Of a stretch of 6,324 bases of DNA, positions 6,315-6,324 are shown in pieces. The translations under genes were made by a program, and so were the position numbers. The notes under the pieces were generated by a model. The model saw only the letters and a program-made list of their open reading frames with translations. It was not told the origin of the DNA and ran no database searches. Origin of the DNA: Clostridiales bacterium UBA1770 (GTDB taxonomy: Bacteria; Bacillota; Clostridia; Oscillospirales; CAG-272); the NCBI GenBank assembly GCA_002315325.1, contig DCGU01000070.1, forward strand, positions 1 through 6,324, written 5' to 3'. Every line of letters begins with the position of its first letter. The stretch's first letter is position 1.

Positions 6315-6320
6315 GGAGGA
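6315..6320 (+). promoter_or_regulatory. Strong ribosome binding site for a gene starting beyond the window
   Basis: GGAGGA lies 4 bases from the right edge, followed by TATT, much like the GGATATTTC that precedes the gpmI ATG. A start codon is therefore expected within a few bases after 6324. Only about 40 bases separate it from the gpmI stop, with no terminator between. By known gene order this could be enolase, but nothing of that gene is visible. Confidence 0.6.
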
Positions 6321-6324
6321 TATT

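Overview
The window is compact bacterial chromosome of moderate GC content (judged by eye, not computed). Strong GGAGG-type ribosome binding sites, a GTG start, tightly packed operons and a classic rho-independent terminator fit a Firmicutes-like anaerobe. Protein flavour suggests Negativicutes, perhaps near Megasphaera, but that placement is a guess with no marker gene behind it.

Layout. (1) Positions 1-756, plus strand: the 3' end of one chromate-transporter-family half gene and a complete second half gene, overlapping by four bases. (2) 767-804: a perfect 38-base palindromic terminator shared by two convergent transcription units. (3) 819-4383, minus strand: a three-gene operon read right to left, made of an Mrp/NBP35-type iron-sulfur carrier ATPase (mrp), a CvpA-like four-helix membrane protein with a large C-terminal domain of unknown function, and a cytoplasmic CE15-like (glucuronoyl-esterase-type) alpha/beta hydrolase. 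(4) 4384-4604: an AT-rich divergent regulatory region with a candidate promoter for each side, a dyad over the gpmI -35 box and an orphan terminator-like hairpin. (5) 4605-6275, plus strand: cofactor-independent phosphoglycerate mutase (gpmI) of the long form best known from plants and trypanosomatids. (6) 6276-6324: no terminator, but a strong Shine-Dalgarno at the very edge, so another gene, possibly enolase, probably starts just outside.

How they work together. gpmI is central glycolysis and has the most C-ending, apparently high-expression codons in the window. mrp is housekeeping iron-sulfur cluster delivery. The two chromate-transporter halves should form one inner-membrane transporter. 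The mrp/CvpA-like/esterase operon mixes a well-known gene with two of unclear role, and it is the least explained part of the window. I see no CRISPR array, tRNA, rRNA, insertion sequence, phage gene or defence system. Apart from that operon and the unusual mutase form, this is an ordinary core-genome region.
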